Origin: JBHGBM01 sp041946965
Lineage (GTDB): Bacteria; Acidobacteriota; Terriglobia; Bryobacterales; Bryobacteraceae
Reading direction: 5' to 3'
Length of the DNA stretch: 38,951 nt
Assembly: GCA_041946965.1 (NCBI GenBank)
Contig: JBHGBM010000052.1
Location: 1-38,951, forward strand
Below the pieces are notes generated by a model. The model made no database searches, had not been told where the DNA came from, and saw nothing but the letters and a program-made list of their open reading frames with translations. The translations under genes were made by a program, and so were the position numbers. The stretch's first letter is position 1. Every line of letters begins with the position of its first letter. Shown in pieces: positions 19,001 to 26,926 of the stretch.

Positions 19001-19340
19001 CGCCGACGTGATCCGCGACCCGAACCTGCCCGGCGCCGGCCGTAGCCTCCGCCGCTGGTTCGATACCGAGGCCTTCGTCCAGCCCGCCCCTTACACCTTC
19101 GGAAACCAGGGAGTGGGGGTGACGCGCGCGCCGGGCCTGGTGAACGTGAACGCCTCCATCAACCGGACGTTTCGCGTGGGAGAGCGCAAGAACTTGCAGT
19201 TTCGCGGCGAGTTGTTCAACGTCCCCAATCACCCGAACCTGGGCCTGCCGGCCCATCGTTTCGAGGGTTCCGGCTTCGGCATCATCAATTCCGCGAAGGC
19301 CGGCCGGCAGGTGCAATTGGGACTGCGCCTCACGTATTGA
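16038..19340 (+). CDS. Oar-like TonB-dependent outer-membrane receptor with carboxypeptidase-regulatory domain
   Basis: A 1100-aa outer-membrane protein. The signal peptide (MGCFGRCAALFVTGAACVLAQ) fixes the start at 16038. Residues ~24-105 are a carboxypeptidase-regulatory-like fold (ISGTVRDPQGAFIPGVEI, then YTVTAGMQGFRK). A plug domain follows (around residues 125-270, with GGSAGGVIIATTKSGTN), then a long beta-barrel ending in LRLTY. Acidobacteria encode many such Oar-like receptors, thought to import glycans or other large nutrients, and the ligand here cannot be read from sequence. It is divergent from the TetR gene across 42 bp and is followed 32 bp later by a sugar transferase gene. Confidence 0.93.
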   Translation: MGCFGRCAALFVTGAACVLAQTTEASISGTVRDPQGAFIPGVEIAATHVETGVRAAVKTNEAGFYSIRPLPIGPYTVTAGMQGFRKHERSGLVLTTGQALELNIVLEIGALTESVTVSASASLLETRSSDASQLVESKTIEEMPLGDRRAMNLIEITGAAVFVNYDSGSKPNFSLAGGRTQSQMFWIDGGSGQNMRIGVGQIDMDPPIDSLQEVKIMGNGFSAEYGGSAGGVIIATTKSGTNQFHGTASEYLRNQVMDAPNLFAPVVDGRKDKPSLRYNVFGATIGGPLRRDRTFFFFSYEGSRRRDGSIRTLTVPSLLERRGDFTQTYTARGLSIIYDPFTGRREDNQTVRDPFPGNVVPSSRFDPVGKNLVPFFPAPNRAPDDRTGANNFRANDVNALTRNNYAIKVDHNWTSANKFTIRYLYNSDISKRNSVYPEPAADTNNQNDYHQQYWYGSWTRIVTPNAINEMRFTYGRRFAHTFSRGYGGNWPSKIGLKGVSDDAFPNIAPANYAALGNNTQDRRQFPIEQMHFVNNLSWVRGRQAWKFGGEVRPSRNHEIFRPTPSGRYVFSRGITGTVGNAFTGNGFATLLLGVPTTFEMRETPDLRRRSRYLGWFVQNDWTVHPNLTLNIGVRWEADTPLRDLENRINSFDPLGMNPVSGTPGVVKFLGRGGWRSTPYDADWNNFGPRFGFAWRVFGLNHTVVRGGFGIFYAHPFDRAVANAASLGFERSANLTFQDNVAAVPYTLAGGLPIPPLTDPVLDDAYGAVPLGTTATRAVTYFETRRRTGYSQQSNLRIQHELPGGALFEIGYVGNLSRKLASANIGTNQIRPERMGPGTGQRDRPFPQYTDVTIIAPAFGVSSYHAGVAKVEKRFSRGFNILATFTWAKFLDNCDGGAGASLGDEPSAYSNYYNRRPDWGPSENDIRRRLTWSSVYQLPFGRKYLRRHWSRYVIGNWSAGSVIVVQSGPPLTITTQTNTTYSNSSGALRADVIRDPNLPGAGRSLRRWFDTEAFVQPAPYTFGNQGVGVTRAPGLVNVNASINRTFRVGERKNLQFRGELFNVPNHPNLGLPAHRFEGSGFGIINSAKAGRQVQLGLRLTY

Positions 19341-19372
19341 GAGACGGTTACCCCGTGTTATCCTGATGCCGG

Positions 19373-20788
19373 ATGTTCAGTCGCCAACACCGCAAAGCCC
19401 GCGTTCTGTTCGGGCTTTCCGACATCATCCTGACGACGCTGGCGTTTGAGGCCGCCTACCGCACACGCCTCGAGCTGCAACTGGAGCGGGTCTTTTTTCT
19501 GACCGTACAGAACAAGGCCCTGGTGCTCGGTTTCTGTCTGCTGGTGTGGGTGACGTTGGGCGCCTGGATGCGCGTGTATGACAAGCTGAACGCCGGCGAC
19601 CCGCGCGTGATCCTGCGCGATTCGCTGCGCCAGTGCGCCGGCGGCGCCGTGTGCCTGGTGCTGTTCGAGTACGCGCTGCGTCTCGACCTGAGCCGCCCGT
19701 TTCTGTTCCTCTTCAGCGTGTACGCCTGGCTGGCGCTGTTCCTGTTCCGCATCTTGGCGGGACGGCTGGTGGGAATCGTGCGGCGTGAATTCGCCGGCCC
19801 TCATTTCGTCGTGGTGGTGGGCACCGAGGAGCGCGCCATGCGGCTCGGGCGCCTGCTCGAGCGATCCGCGCCGTACGGCATCCGGCTGCTCGGTTTCCTG
19901 GACCAGGACGCCGCCGAACAGGGCGAAGCGCAACTGGCCGCGTCCTACCCCGTGTGGCCCATCGAACACCTGCGGGAGCTGCTGCGGAAACACGTGGTGG
20001 ACGAGGTGCTGTTCGCGGTCTCCAGCGACCGGCTGGCCGACCTCGAAGAATGCTTTCTGCTGTGCGACGAAGAGGGGGTGCGTACGCGCGTGGCCGCGGA
20101 TTTCTTCCCGCACGTCAACAGCACGGTGCGCCTGGACCGCCTGGGCGCCACACCGCTGCTGACCTTTTCCGCCGCGCCCGAGGACGAAATCCGCCTCATG
20201 ATCAAGCGCGCCATCGACGTGCTCGTGGCCGCCATCGGCCTGGTGGCGCTGCTGCCGTTTATGATGCTCATCGCCGCTCTCATCCGGCTGACCTCGCCCG
20301 GCCCGGCCATCTTCCGGCAGATGCGCTGCGGGTTGAACGGCCGCCGGTTCCGTTTTTATAAATTCCGCTCCATGTGCCAGAACGCCGAAGAACTCAAGGC
20401 GCAGCTCCTGCACATGAACGAACGCGACGAAACCGTCTTCAAGATCTCGCGCGACCCGCGCCTCACCTGGCTCGGCCGCTTTCTCCGCAAGTTCTCCATC
20501 GACGAGCTGCCGCAGCTATGGAACGTGCTGCGCGGCGATATGTCGCTGGTGGGGCCGCGTCCCGCGGTCCCCGAGGAAGTGGAACAGTATAAGCAATGGC
20601 AGCGCCGCCGCCTGCGCATGCGCCCCGGCATGACCTGCCTGTGGGCCCTGGCCGGACGCGACGCCGTCGATTTCGAAACCTGGATGAAGCTCGACATGCA
20701 GTACATCGACAACTGGTCGCTGCTGCTCGACTGCAAGATCCTGCTGCTTACCATCCCGAGGGTTCTATCGGGGAAAGGGGCGAACTAA
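19373..20788 (+). CDS. Undecaprenyl-phosphate sugar phosphotransferase (WbaP/exopolysaccharide type)
   Basis: A 471-aa polyprenyl glycosylphosphotransferase that places the first sugar phosphate on undecaprenyl phosphate at the start of exopolysaccharide or O-antigen synthesis. The N-terminus has four hydrophobic segments (residues ~10-130), then a Rossmann-like CoA-binding domain (FVVVVGTEERAMRLG near 145), then the catalytic bacterial sugar transferase domain from about residue 274. That domain shows KFRSM, SIDELPQLWNVLRGDMSLVG and PRP. It is full length for this type. The sugar (glucose or galactose are usual) is not determined. It is close to the receptor upstream and 7 bp from the next gene. 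Confidence 0.93.
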   Translation: MFSRQHRKARVLFGLSDIILTTLAFEAAYRTRLELQLERVFFLTVQNKALVLGFCLLVWVTLGAWMRVYDKLNAGDPRVILRDSLRQCAGGAVCLVLFEYALRLDLSRPFLFLFSVYAWLALFLFRILAGRLVGIVRREFAGPHFVVVVGTEERAMRLGRLLERSAPYGIRLLGFLDQDAAEQGEAQLAASYPVWPIEHLRELLRKHVVDEVLFAVSSDRLADLEECFLLCDEEGVRTRVAADFFPHVNSTVRLDRLGATPLLTFSAAPEDEIRLMIKRAIDVLVAAIGLVALLPFMMLIAALIRLTSPGPAIFRQMRCGLNGRRFRFYKFRSMCQNAEELKAQLLHMNERDETVFKISRDPRLTWLGRFLRKFSIDELPQLWNVLRGDMSLVGPRPAVPEEVEQYKQWQRRRLRMRPGMTCLWALAGRDAVDFETWMKLDMQYIDNWSLLLDCKILLLTIPRVLSGKGAN

Positions 20789-20795
20789 AACCGTC

Positions 20796-21407
20796 ATGCA
20801 CCTGCTACCGACACAAGAGGAAGTCGTCCGCATCCTGCGCGATACCGGCGCCCTCCGCATGGGGCACTTCGTCTACCCCAACGGCCTGCACTCCAACGAG
20901 TACCTGCAAGTGCCGCTGGCCATGCGGTATTCACAGCACGCGCGCACTCTCAGCGTGGGGCTGAGCCGGCTGCTGCGCGCCAACCCCGAGATCCGGGCTG
21001 CCATACCCGAACTGTCCATCGTCGCGCCGGCCACCGGCGGCCTGCCGGTGGCCTATGGGGTCGTCGAGGCCCTGCGGGCCCGCCAGGTTTACTGGGCCGA
21101 GAGCGAAGACAACGAACCGCTCCGTTTCCGCCAGTTCCTGCAACCTGAACCGGGAGAGCCCGTCGTGCTGGTGGACGACATCCTGCGCTCCGGCAGCAAG
21201 CTGAGCCAGATGCAGAAGCTGCTGGAATCCGCCGGAGCCAAGGTGATGGCGCTTGCGGTGGTGGTGTACCAGCCCACGCCGAAGACCCACAATTTCGGCT
21301 CGCTGCCGCTGTACTACCTGGCGAAACTCGACGCCATGTACTACACCGACGAGGCGAATTGCGACCTCTGCAAACAGGGCGTGCCTCAGCAGAAGGTGTG
21401 GATATAG
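20796..21407 (+). CDS. Orotate phosphoribosyltransferase-like protein
   Basis: A 203-aa type I phosphoribosyltransferase. Its N-terminus (TGALRMGHFVYPNGLHSNEYLQ region) resembles PyrE, and the PRPP-binding loop VVLVDDILRSGSKL is at residues 123-136. The segment that should be the catalytic flexible loop reads AESEDNEPLRFRQF, without the Lys-rich RKE/K pattern of typical orotate enzymes. The C-terminus has an added CDLC pair followed by QGVPQQKVWI. It may be a divergent PyrE or act on another base. It starts 7 bp after the sugar transferase gene and is probably co-transcribed with it. Family is secure, substrate is not. Confidence 0.75.
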   Translation: MHLLPTQEEVVRILRDTGALRMGHFVYPNGLHSNEYLQVPLAMRYSQHARTLSVGLSRLLRANPEIRAAIPELSIVAPATGGLPVAYGVVEALRARQVYWAESEDNEPLRFRQFLQPEPGEPVVLVDDILRSGSKLSQMQKLLESAGAKVMALAVVVYQPTPKTHNFGSLPLYYLAKLDAMYYTDEANCDLCKQGVPQQKVWI

Positions 21408-21414
21408 CGGCGGC

Positions 21415-21738
21415 TCAATCCATGTGAAACACTTCTTCCATCTCCGCCCACCACTCGCCCTGCTTGCGCGTCGGTAGCGGCTGCTGCATGGGACCCATCA
21501 CGGACCACCACTCCTGAGTCTTCGGATCGGCGGCCATCCGGGCCATGTCCGCCTCATGATCCTCGCCGTGGTACTCGTAATAGCCGAACAGCGTGTCGTC
21601 CTTCAGGTAAATGGAGTAGTTCCGGATGTTGCACTTCCGGATCATCTCCAGGATCTCCGGCCACACCCGGGCATGGTAGGCCTTGTATCGCTCGATCGCT
21701 TCGGGCTTCACCCCGATCACCCATCCGTATCTGCGCAT
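21415..21738 (-). CDS. rhaM: L-rhamnose mutarotase family protein (copy 1)
   Basis: A ~107-aa RhaM/YiiL-type sugar mutarotase (ferredoxin-like fold dimer) that interconverts the anomers of L-rhamnose or a related 6-deoxy sugar. Family features are RYGWVIGVKPEAIERYKAYH at the N-terminus, VWPEILEMI, then NYSIYL, LFGYYEYH, and the Trp-rich C-terminus ending EEVFHMD. I prefer the ATG at 21738 over the one at 21750 because family members usually begin M-x-RYG and GGAGAG lies just before it. It is divergent from the sugar-acid dehydratase across 29 bp. Members of this family also act on L-fucose, so the exact sugar is open. Confidence 0.88.
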   Translation of the reverse strand: MRRYGWVIGVKPEAIERYKAYHARVWPEILEMIRKCNIRNYSIYLKDDTLFGYYEYHGEDHEADMARMAADPKTQEWWSVMGPMQQPLPTRKQGEWWAEMEEVFHMD

Positions 21739-21767
21739 GGCTCTCCGCATGATAACGTGAACTGGCT

Positions 21768-23489
21768 ATGTCCACCGAACCAAGAAAACTCCGCAGCCGG
21801 GAATGGTTCCGCGCGCCGGACTATTACGGCTTCATGCGCCGCGCCTGGCTCCGCTCGGAAGGTTACGCCGGCGAGGACCTGTTCGACGGCAAGCCCGTCA
21901 TCGGCATCTGCAATTCCTGGAGCGAGCTGAACAATTGCAACGCCCACCTGCGCACCGTGGCGGAAGCCGTGAAGCGCGGCGTGTGGGCCGCCGGCGGTTT
22001 CCCCCTGGAGTTCCCCACCATCTCACTCGGCGAGCCCTTCATGCGCCCCACCGCGATGCTCTTCCGCAACCTCATGGCCATGGACGTGGAGGAATCCATC
22101 CGCGCCAACCCGGTGGACGGCGTGGTGCTGCTGGCCGGCTGCGACAAGACCGTGCCCGCCCAGCTTATGGGCGCCGCCAGCGCTGATATCCCCGCCATCA
22201 TGGTCACCGGAGGCCCCATGCTGGCCGGCCAGTGGCGCGGCCGGGCGCTCGGCGCCGGCACCGACGGCCGCAAGCTCTTCGACCAGTTCCGCATGGGCAA
22301 GGTCAGCGAGGAAGAGTGGTGCGAGATCGAGCGCGGCATGGCGCGCAGCGCGGGCCACTGCACCGTGATGGGCACCGCCTCCACCATGGCCGGCGTGGCC
22401 GAGGCGCTCGGCATGACGCTCACCGGTTGCGCCGCCATCCCCGCCCCCGACTCCCGCCGCCTGGCCATCGCCGAACGCAGCGGGCGGCGCATCGTCGAGA
22501 TGGTGCGGGAAGACCTCACCCCTTCCCGCGTGATGACCCGCCGGGCGTTTGAAAACGCCATCGCCGTGGATATGGCGATCGGGGGATCCACCAACGCCGT
22601 GGTGCACCTGCTGGCCCTCGCCGGCCGGCTCGCAATTCCGCTCACGCTCGACGACTTCGACGCCATCTCCCGCCGCACCCCGTACCTCGCCAACATCAAG
22701 CCCTCCGGCGAGTTTCTGATGGAGGACTTCTTCAACGCCGGCGGCGTGCCCGCGGTGATGCGCGAGATCCTCCACCTGCTCCACGGCGAGGCGCTCACCG
22801 TCACGGGGAAATCCGTCCGCGAGAACGTGGCCGGCGCGGAATGCTACGACCGGAGAGTCATCCGCACGGCCTCCGAGCCGCTGCACCCGGAGGGCGGCAC
22901 GGTGGTGCTCTACGGCAACCTCGCCCCGGATGGCGCGGTCATCAAGCAGACCGCCGCCTCCGCGCGCCTCCTGCGCCACCGGGGCAGGGCCTACGTGTTC
23001 GAAGATATCGGGCAGATGCGCGCCGGGATCGACCGCGAGGATCTGCCGGTGGACCGCGATACCGTCCTGGTGATGAAGAACTGCGGGCCCAAAGGCGCGC
23101 CCGGATTTCCCGAATGGGGCCACATCCCCATGCCGAAGGCCCTGCTGCGGCAAGGGGTGGACGACGTGGTGCGGGTGAGCGACGCGCGCATGAGCGGCAC
23201 CAGCTTCGGCACCGTGGTGCTGCACGCCGCGCCGGAATCGGCCGTGGGCGGCCCGCTCGCCATCGTGCGCACCGGCGACGAGATCCAGCTCGATGTCGAC
23301 GGCCGCCAGATCGAGCTATGCGTGCCAGCCGAAGAGATCGCGCGGCGTCTGGCCGCCTTCCGCCCCCCCGCGCCCAAGTACGAGCGCGGCTACGGCCGGC
23401 TCTTCCTCGATCACGTGAACCAGGCCAACCTCGGCTGCGATTTCGATTTCCTCAGGGCTTGCGCCAGCTCAGAACCACCGCGGGAATGA
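21768..23489 (+). CDS. Sugar-acid dehydratase, IlvD/Edd family (L-arabinonate dehydratase-like)
   Basis: A 573-aa iron-sulfur dehydratase. The N-terminus (NSWSELNNCNAHLRTVAEAV) and size match the aldonate branch of IlvD/Edd rather than IlvD itself. Cys57, Cys125 and Cys198 are spaced 68 and 73 apart, the same spacing as the 2Fe-2S ligands I recall for L-arabinonate dehydratase (59/127/200). A Ser in DARMSGTS (residue 476) is the likely catalytic base region. It would convert an aldonate to a 2-keto-3-deoxy acid. The divergent rhamnose mutarotase suggests a deoxy-sugar acid such as L-rhamnonate or L-fuconate. Its 3' end overlaps the convergent gene by 38 bp. Confidence 0.9.
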   Translation: MSTEPRKLRSREWFRAPDYYGFMRRAWLRSEGYAGEDLFDGKPVIGICNSWSELNNCNAHLRTVAEAVKRGVWAAGGFPLEFPTISLGEPFMRPTAMLFRNLMAMDVEESIRANPVDGVVLLAGCDKTVPAQLMGAASADIPAIMVTGGPMLAGQWRGRALGAGTDGRKLFDQFRMGKVSEEEWCEIERGMARSAGHCTVMGTASTMAGVAEALGMTLTGCAAIPAPDSRRLAIAERSGRRIVEMVREDLTPSRVMTRRAFENAIAVDMAIGGSTNAVVHLLALAGRLAIPLTLDDFDAISRRTPYLANIKPSGEFLMEDFFNAGGVPAVMREILHLLHGEALTVTGKSVRENVAGAECYDRRVIRTASEPLHPEGGTVVLYGNLAPDGAVIKQTAASARLLRHRGRAYVFEDIGQMRAGIDREDLPVDRDTVLVMKNCGPKGAPGFPEWGHIPMPKALLRQGVDDVVRVSDARMSGTSFGTVVLHAAPESAVGGPLAIVRTGDEIQLDVDGRQIELCVPAEEIARRLAAFRPPAPKYERGYGRLFLDHVNQANLGCDFDFLRACASSEPPRE

Positions 23490-24078
23490 GATCGTGCACC
23501 CAGCCCGCCATCCGCGCCCCGGGGGCGGGCGTGATCACGGCTTTCGGCACGGCGCTGATCTGGTCCACCAGCTCCACGCGCAGCGTGCAACGCGGGCCCA
23601 GGGCGATTTTCAAACCCGCCCCGGCCAGTGCCAGCGGCTTCCATTCCGAGGCGCGGGTCAGCCAGGCGTATTCCATCAGGGGCCGGTACGCGGTCTCCCG
23701 GCCGGTGCCGCGGAACAGCTTGAGGCCGCCGCCCGCCAGCGCGTAGGGGCGCACCCTCGCGCGCCGGTCGCGCCCGTACGCGAGCACGTCGTAGTGCAGC
23801 GCGTGCGCCTCCCCGGAGAAGCCCGCCCGCGTGCTTCCCGCGCTCAGCCGCGGCGGGCGGCGCAGCCATTCGTAGCGGATTTCTCCGCCCAGGAGCGGGT
23901 ACATGTCATGCGCCACCGCCGCACCCGCGCCGGCGCCCGTCTCGAATCCCGCGGCCGCGCCGCCCGTCCCGGCGGCGATGGACGCCGAACGCGCCAAGGC
24001 TCCCGCCGCCACTCCCCCGATTTCCCAGCTCTGCGCCGCCGCGGCGCAAGCCATCCACAGCGTCAGGCATAGTCTCAT
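23452..24078 (-). CDS. Small secreted envelope protein, possibly a beta-barrel
   Basis: A 208-aa protein with a signal peptide (MRLCLTLWMACAAAAQ). The mature part is Gly/Ala-rich with alternating polar and hydrophobic residues (GGEIRYEWL, ALHYDVLAYG, RPYALAGGGLKLF, PLALAGAGLKIAL) and ends IPAVVLSWRKP. This looks like a small outer-membrane beta-barrel, but I cannot place the family. The ATG at 24078 overlaps the stop of the upstream propeller protein gene (ATGA), which decides the start and makes this the second gene of an operon. The last 38 bp overlap the end of the convergent dehydratase gene. Confidence 0.65.
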   Translation of the reverse strand: MRLCLTLWMACAAAAQSWEIGGVAAGALARSASIAAGTGGAAAGFETGAGAGAAVAHDMYPLLGGEIRYEWLRRPPRLSAGSTRAGFSGEAHALHYDVLAYGRDRRARVRPYALAGGGLKLFRGTGRETAYRPLMEYAWLTRASEWKPLALAGAGLKIALGPRCTLRVELVDQISAVPKAVITPAPGARMAGWVHDLIPAVVLSWRKP

Positions 24079-26888
24079 CGCACCACCCTTACCCGAGCCT
24101 CCGCCGCCGCCGCGCCTTGCGCGATCACCAGCGGCACCTCCGCGCCGGCGGAAACCCACTCCGGAACGCGGGCATTGATCTGATAGACCCCCACCTGGCC
24201 CGGCGCCAGCCCGGCGAACAGGACTTCGAGCTCCGCGCCGCCCAGCCGGACCTCGGGCGGAATCAGAGCGTGCGCCGGCGGTTCCCCCGGGGCCGCCGTG
24301 CCCGCCGGCACCTCCGGCGCGGTTCGCCCCATGCCCGCCGCCCAGATGGTGATCTGGTCGCCGGGATGTATGGGGTTCGAGGGCGTAACCAGTTCCCCGT
24401 TCTTCGCCCGCACGATGGCCGCCACGCCCGCCAGCGGCCCCGAGGTTTGCAGGAACAACCCCGGCGCGGCCGGCTGCACGTTGAAGATGAAGTCATCGCT
24501 CGCCCCGCCGGGGGTGCGCAGCGTAAGCACCACCCTGCCCGCCAGGTCGAACGGCAACTGCGCGTTCACCTGCGCCGGAGAGGCGAACATCATGGGCGCC
24601 GGCGCGCCGTTCACCGTGAGGCAGGACTCCCCTATGGCTGCGGGCAGCGGGATTTCGCGCGTAGCCGCGTTGGCCGGGTTGAGGTTGGCGCCGAAGAGCG
24701 AAATCAGGCTGCCGGGGGCGAACCGCTGGGCGCCGTCGGCCGCGCTGGCGACGCGGTCGATGCGCGGAGCCGGAACCGGCGCGTCGTAGTCCGGCGAGAT
24801 CAGCGTGACGCCCGAAATCGTGAGAGCCGCGAAATTGCCGTTGGCGAGCGCCGCCAATCCTCGCCGGAAGGCGCTGAGCGGCAGCGCCGGGGCGGGCTGT
24901 TCCACCAACGGTACCGCCCGCGCCGTGCGTCCCCCCGTATCGAAGCGTTCCATGGCGCCGCCCGCGGTGATCCGCACGCCGCCGCCGGCCGCGGGCAGCG
25001 CCGCGCTCCCCGCCGTCTCGAAACGGTTCACCGGCACCAGCGAGGCGTTGAGCAGCGTGTCTCCGGCCACGTACCATCCCTCGCCCGCCGTGTAGGCTCC
25101 CGCCAGCGCGCCCGCCTCCTTGCGCGCCACCGTGAAGGCGTCCGCGGCCGCCTCGTAGAGCAGAAGCGAACCGTCCGCCGAGACCGCCACGATGTGGGAT
25201 CCGCTGGGGGAGGCGGCCAGCACCGTGTCCTTGTGGATCTCCTCTTTGAACGTCACGCCCCTGCGGGCCGTGAAGTCGATGCGGTCGATCGTGTTCGGGC
25301 CGCCCGCTACGCGGCACGCCGCCAGGATCGCCCGGTTGGAAACCGCCACCGAGCGCGGATAGTGGCCCGAGGGCATCCGTACGGGCATCAGGGGCTCCAG
25401 GGTGTCCAGGTCGAACACCGCGGCCAGCGCCGCATTCTCGTGCCCCACCAGCAGGTGCTTGCGGTCGCGCGTGAGCGCCGCCTGGGTGGGGGTGTTGTAG
25501 GTGGGCAAGGCGGCCACCTGCGCTAGCGTCGTAGCGTCGAAGACCAGCACCTCGTTGCGGTCCTGCCGCACCACGTAAAAGCGGTCGCGCACCGGATCGG
25601 CCAGCAGGTCGGCCAGCGTCCCGGGCAGGTTGACAAACCACCCGCGCTGCTCCGGCGCACGTTGATTGACGATCACCCGCAGCGGCGCGGGCACATTCAC
25701 CGCGGCCGGAGATTCGACGTGGATGAGGGCCTGCACGGTGCCGCCCCTCTGCGCCCCGCCGCCGTCCACTTCCACCCGGATGGCCGCGGGCGTCACCCCG
25801 GCGACGGGCGCAATCCGCACGCCCGGCGTGTCCGTGGAAAGCCGGAACGGCGCCCCCGCCCCATGCAGCCGGAACTCCTGCGCCAGCACCCCGCGGTTGC
25901 AGAATCCCGCCCGGAAGACCAGGTCCTCGCGGTCCGCGGCCAGGCGCGGAGCGCGCGCCAGGGCGCCCACCGGCAGCACCGTCACGCCGCTTTCCGAAAC
26001 CGCGTAGATCGTATCGCCCGCCGCGTTCCAGACCGAGCGTCCCGCCAGGTTTTCCGCCAGCTTCACGCGGTCCCGGAGGGCGAGGGTGGCGGCATCCACC
26101 ACGGCCAGCACCGGCGGTCCGCTCCTGCCCGCCTCGGGCACTTGCGCGTAGATCAGGCCCGCGCCGGAATCCACCGCCAGCGACCCCACCTGCGCCAGGC
26201 CCGCCGGGTTCATAAACTGGTTGAGCAGCTCCCCGGAGCGCGCGAACACCGCCCAGCCCGCGGCGTAGTAGGAGCCGTCGCGGCTGGCGCTGAGGGCGCG
26301 GGGTCCCATGGGCGGCGTTGCCGTGTAGCGCGCGGCCAGCAACTGGCGCGTCCCCACGGTGTAAGTGAAGCGCAGGTTCTCCGTAAGGCCGAAGATCGTC
26401 CCGCCGTCGCCGGAAGCGCCCAGCGCGGCCCACGGCGCGGTCATCTCGGGTACCGCGCCGATGCGTTCCATCACGCCCGTCACAGGGTCCAGCAGCAGGA
26501 TATCGGCCGAGGTCGCCACCAGCGCCAGACCGTCGCGGCCGAAGGCCACCCCCAGGCCGGGCGCGGGGAGGTTGAAGGTCCGCCGCAGGCCGGCGTCGCG
26601 GTCGAGGATCGTAACGGCCCCCGGCCGGTGGGTAGCCACCAGGTAACGGCCGTTGGGCGAAAGCGCCAGCCCGGAAGGCTCGGGTGCCACGTGGATGGCG
26701 CTCGAGAGGCTCCGCTCCGCCAGCGTCATCACGTCGATGCGGCCCGCGCCGGAATTGGCGATGTAGAGCACCCCCCGGGCCTCATCCAGACAGATGTCCG
26801 AGGCCTGTCCCCCAATCACCACCACGTCCCCGAAAGCCGCGCTCCAGGCGCGCGCGGCCAGGCACAGCGTCAGCAGTGCGGTTCTCAT
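24075..26888 (-). CDS. Secreted beta-propeller protein with Solibacter-type C-terminal domain
   Basis: A 937-aa secreted protein with an N-terminal signal peptide (MRTALLTLCLAARAWSA). Residues ~18-310 contain beta-propeller-like repeats (DICLDEARGVLYIANSG, PSGLALSPNGRYLVATH). A second propeller-like set runs from about residue 420 to 690 (DLLADPVRDRFYVVRQDRNEV). The C-terminal ~230 residues match the Solibacter C-terminal domain (TIGR03437): FAPGSLISLFGANL, MMFASPAQVNAQLPFDL, then GDQITIWAAGMG. The role is unknown; it may bind partners at the cell surface. Its start is 38 bp from the divergent second TIGR03437-like gene, and its stop is coupled to the small envelope gene. Confidence 0.85.
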   Translation of the reverse strand: MRTALLTLCLAARAWSAAFGDVVVIGGQASDICLDEARGVLYIANSGAGRIDVMTLAERSLSSAIHVAPEPSGLALSPNGRYLVATHRPGAVTILDRDAGLRRTFNLPAPGLGVAFGRDGLALVATSADILLLDPVTGVMERIGAVPEMTAPWAALGASGDGGTIFGLTENLRFTYTVGTRQLLAARYTATPPMGPRALSASRDGSYYAAGWAVFARSGELLNQFMNPAGLAQVGSLAVDSGAGLIYAQVPEAGRSGPPVLAVVDAATLALRDRVKLAENLAGRSVWNAAGDTIYAVSESGVTVLPVGALARAPRLAADREDLVFRAGFCNRGVLAQEFRLHGAGAPFRLSTDTPGVRIAPVAGVTPAAIRVEVDGGGAQRGGTVQALIHVESPAAVNVPAPLRVIVNQRAPEQRGWFVNLPGTLADLLADPVRDRFYVVRQDRNEVLVFDATTLAQVAALPTYNTPTQAALTRDRKHLLVGHENAALAAVFDLDTLEPLMPVRMPSGHYPRSVAVSNRAILAACRVAGGPNTIDRIDFTARRGVTFKEEIHKDTVLAASPSGSHIVAVSADGSLLLYEAAADAFTVARKEAGALAGAYTAGEGWYVAGDTLLNASLVPVNRFETAGSAALPAAGGGVRITAGGAMERFDTGGRTARAVPLVEQPAPALPLSAFRRGLAALANGNFAALTISGVTLISPDYDAPVPAPRIDRVASAADGAQRFAPGSLISLFGANLNPANAATREIPLPAAIGESCLTVNGAPAPMMFASPAQVNAQLPFDLAGRVVLTLRTPGGASDDFIFNVQPAAPGLFLQTSGPLAGVAAIVRAKNGELVTPSNPIHPGDQITIWAAGMGRTAPEVPAGTAAPGEPPAHALIPPEVRLGGAELEVLFAGLAPGQVGVYQINARVPEWVSAGAEVPLVIAQGAAAAEARVRVVR

Positions 26889-26896
26889 ACAGTTCT

Positions 26897-26913
26897 TATC
26901 GGCGTTGCCGATA
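26897..26913. promoter_or_regulatory. Perfect palindrome in the divergent promoter gap
   Basis: TATCGGC-GTT-GCCGATA is a perfect 7-3-7 inverted repeat in the 38-bp gap between the two divergent Solibacter-domain protein genes. It ends 13 bp before the plus-strand start and begins 8 bp before the minus-strand start. It could be an operator for both genes or a hairpin in both leaders that affects translation. There is no evident Shine-Dalgarno sequence on either side. Confidence 0.5.
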
Positions 26914-26926
26914 TGAAAGCATAGGC

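Noticed and set aside
16944..19316. A 790-codon minus-strand frame opposite the receptor gene
   Set aside because: Val/Gly/Ala/Arg-rich shadow product; the plus-strand frame has a signal peptide, plug and barrel features.
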